A stretch of DNA of 7,326 nt. Source: an uncultured Lachnospiraceae bacterium (GTDB taxonomy: Bacteria > Bacillota_A > Clostridia > Lachnospirales > Lachnospiraceae). The stretch is taken from assembly GCA_902787595.1 (NCBI GenBank), contig CADAHD010000111.1:1-7326 (forward strand). Reading direction: 5' to 3'. The notes under the pieces are model-generated. The model had not been told where the DNA came from and made no database searches. It saw only the letters and a program-made list of their open reading frames with translations. Shown in pieces: positions 6,050 through 7,326 of this stretch; within the stretch, counting starts at the first letter, position 1, and each line of letters starts with the position of its first letter. The position numbers were made by a program, and so were the translations under genes.

Positions 6050-6054
6050 AAAAC

Positions 6055-6600
6055 TTGAAAACACCCGGGACAGATAGTGGAAATATTATATTGATAGGCA
6101 TGCCGACATCCGGAAAGAGTACAGTAGGCGTGATACTGGCCAAGATACTGGGAAAGGATTTCATTGACAGCGATATTGCTATTCAGAAACGGGAGGGCGC
6201 TGCCCTCAGCGTTATCATTGAAAATAAAGGGATCGATGGCTTTCTTAAATGTGAGGAACAGGCTCTTCTTGATATAAAAGTTTCGGATACCGTTATAGCA
6301 ACGGGAGGAAGCGCTGTTTACAGTGACGCAGCTATGAAGCAGCTTTCAAAAGAAGCAGTGGTAATTTACCTGAAGATAGGACAGGAAGAACTGAAAAAGC
6401 GTCTGAAGAGCATAAAAGAGCGCGGCGTGGTGATGAGACCGGGAGAAAGTCTGGAAGACATGTACGCTGTCAGATCGGAGCTGTACGAAAGATACGCGGA
6501 TATGATCGTCGAAGAAGAGGGCGCATCCATAGAGGATACGGTAAACGCTGCAGTAGAAGCACTGCGAAAGGGTAATTATGATCTATCTTTTGAGTTTTAA
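6055..6600 (+). CDS. Shikimate kinase-like P-loop kinase
   Basis: From the TTG start this is a 181-aa cytosolic protein of the shikimate/gluconate kinase fold. The Walker A motif is GMPTSGKST (15-23), the acidic motif is DSD (38-40), the glycine-rich substrate loop is TGGS (83-86), the lid arginine lies in ERGVVMRP (about 121-128), and RSELYERYAD (R140) is in the C-terminal part. In true shikimate kinases the FRxxE motif supplies a shikimate-binding Arg; here it reads FLKCE (63-67), and GGG has become GGS. So shikimate phosphorylation (ATP to shikimate 3-phosphate) is the family default but not assured. A longer version from ATG 5929 would add 42 basic, repeat-derived residues. The gene overlaps the next by 23 bases, implying one transcript. 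No other aromatic-pathway gene is in view. Confidence 0.85.
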   Translation: MKTPGTDSGNIILIGMPTSGKSTVGVILAKILGKDFIDSDIAIQKREGAALSVIIENKGIDGFLKCEEQALLDIKVSDTVIATGGSAVYSDAAMKQLSKEAVVIYLKIGQEELKKRLKSIKERGVVMRPGESLEDMYAVRSELYERYADMIVEEEGASIEDTVNAAVEALRKGNYDLSFEF

Positions 6601-7326
6601 ACTGAGTGATGCGCGCTTAAGCGATCCGAATATTTATCCTTACAATGTATTCAGAGATAAGGATATAGAACCTTTTGTGTTTTCGGATATCACAATACTA
6701 TATGGTGACAACGGTTCGGGAAAGTCCACGGTCCTGAACATCATTGCAGAGTGTCTTGATATAAAAGGTCAGGAAAAACCCGTCTCAAATGTATTAGGTC
6801 TGGTTGATTACTGTGACAGATTTACAAAAGAGTGTTCATACGATCTGGCGTATGACGAGAAAACAGGCAGAACATTCAAAAGGATCCCCGCCGAAAGCAG
6901 ATATATCAAAAGTGAAGATGTTCTTTATGAGATCAAGAAGATACAGCAGCAGAGAGTATTGTCTGACGGCATGCTTTATGATCATGTAAAAAACGGGATG
7001 ACGCGTGAAGATGCGGAAGCGTTCCTTGCATCAAAAAAAGGGCGGAAGCAGCAGAAGTACATTGAGTTTTCGCAGGAAAAATATTCAAACGGGGAAACGG
7101 CTTTACGTTTTTTTGATGATATGATCTTTCCCGATGCGCTGTATCTGCTCGATGAACCCGAGGTTTCTTTATCGCCTGCCAATCAGGTTAAAATGGCTGA
7201 GGAGATCAACAAGATGTCGCGGCTTTTGGGATGTCAGTTTATCATAGCTACGCATTCTCCCTTTTTGCTGGGTACTCTGAACGCAAAGATATACAATATG
7301 GATACTTATGATTACAGGATAAGCAG
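6578..7326 (+). CDS. AAA/ABC-type ATPase, 3' end outside the window
   Basis: The visible 249 residues form an SMC/ABC-like ATPase head. They contain Walker A GDNGSGKST (43-51), a signature-like YSNGE (169-173), Walker B ALYLLDEPE (187-195) and the switch histidine in ATHSP (H226). Between Walker A and the signature lies a short, charged helical region (about 110-165), with none of the long coiled coils of RecN or SMC. No stop occurs before the window end. The ATG lies inside the kinase gene in another frame, with AAAGGG just upstream, so translation is probably coupled. Similar stand-alone ATPases have been placed in defence, repair and transport contexts; nothing here decides among them. What follows downstream would be informative. 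Confidence 0.88.
   Translation, partial: MIYLLSFKLSDARLSDPNIYPYNVFRDKDIEPFVFSDITILYGDNGSGKSTVLNIIAECLDIKGQEKPVSNVLGLVDYCDRFTKECSYDLAYDEKTGRTFKRIPAESRYIKSEDVLYEIKKIQQQRVLSDGMLYDHVKNGMTREDAEAFLASKKGRKQQKYIEFSQEKYSNGETALRFFDDMIFPDALYLLDEPEVSLSPANQVKMAEEINKMSRLLGCQFIIATHSPFLLGTLNAKIYNMDTYDYRIS

Overview
The window looks like chromosomal DNA from a gut-type Clostridia bacterium, most likely Lachnospiraceae. The genus cannot be told from the sequence. The evidence is moderate GC, purine-rich coding strands, Gram-positive style Shine-Dalgarno sites, and proteins of types familiar from that group (an aldo/keto reductase-like protein with a C-terminal double [4Fe-4S] domain, a clostridial shikimate-kinase-like protein, a PPP-type metallophosphatase). 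Every supported gene is on the + strand.

Left third (1-2146): few genes, many repeats. Positions 1-476 are a 74-bp tandem array, each unit carrying a long hairpin. A poorly recognisable 85-aa reading frame (467-724) starts inside the last degenerate repeat copy, followed by possible frameshifted remnants and a 36-aa mini-ORF with a perfect Shine-Dalgarno (792-902). A second array (about 909-1135, units of 42-45 bp, each with a TTTCGAAA palindrome) runs up to a candidate promoter for a HAD-family 5'(3')-deoxyribonucleotidase-like gene (1202-1705). A third array (46-bp units, 1722-about 1870) begins just after that gene, inside a short reading frame that may be the start of a dead sigma-factor-like gene. 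The rest of the gap to 2146 shows no gene.

Right two thirds (2147-7326): a dense run of metabolic and signalling genes. In order they are a PPP/ApaH-like metallophosphatase (2147-2863), a D-2-hydroxyacid dehydrogenase (2926-3888), the aldo/keto-reductase-like Fe-S protein (3940-5031), a second metallophosphoesterase with a GDHSW motif (5171-5914), a shikimate-kinase-like P-loop kinase (6055-6600), and an ABC/SMC-type AAA ATPase that overlaps the kinase end and runs off the window (6578-7326). Close spacing suggests co-transcription, at least of 2147-5031 and of 6055-7326. The products do not form one obvious pathway: two are redox enzymes, two are phosphatases, and one is a kinase whose substrate is uncertain.

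The most unusual aspect is that four unrelated short tandem arrays (74, 43, 46 and about 30 bp) fill most of the longer non-coding stretches. The other points worth a second look are altered catalytic positions in the aldo/keto-reductase-like protein and in the shikimate-kinase-like protein. I see no convincing defence system, CRISPR array, tRNA, rRNA or insertion sequence.
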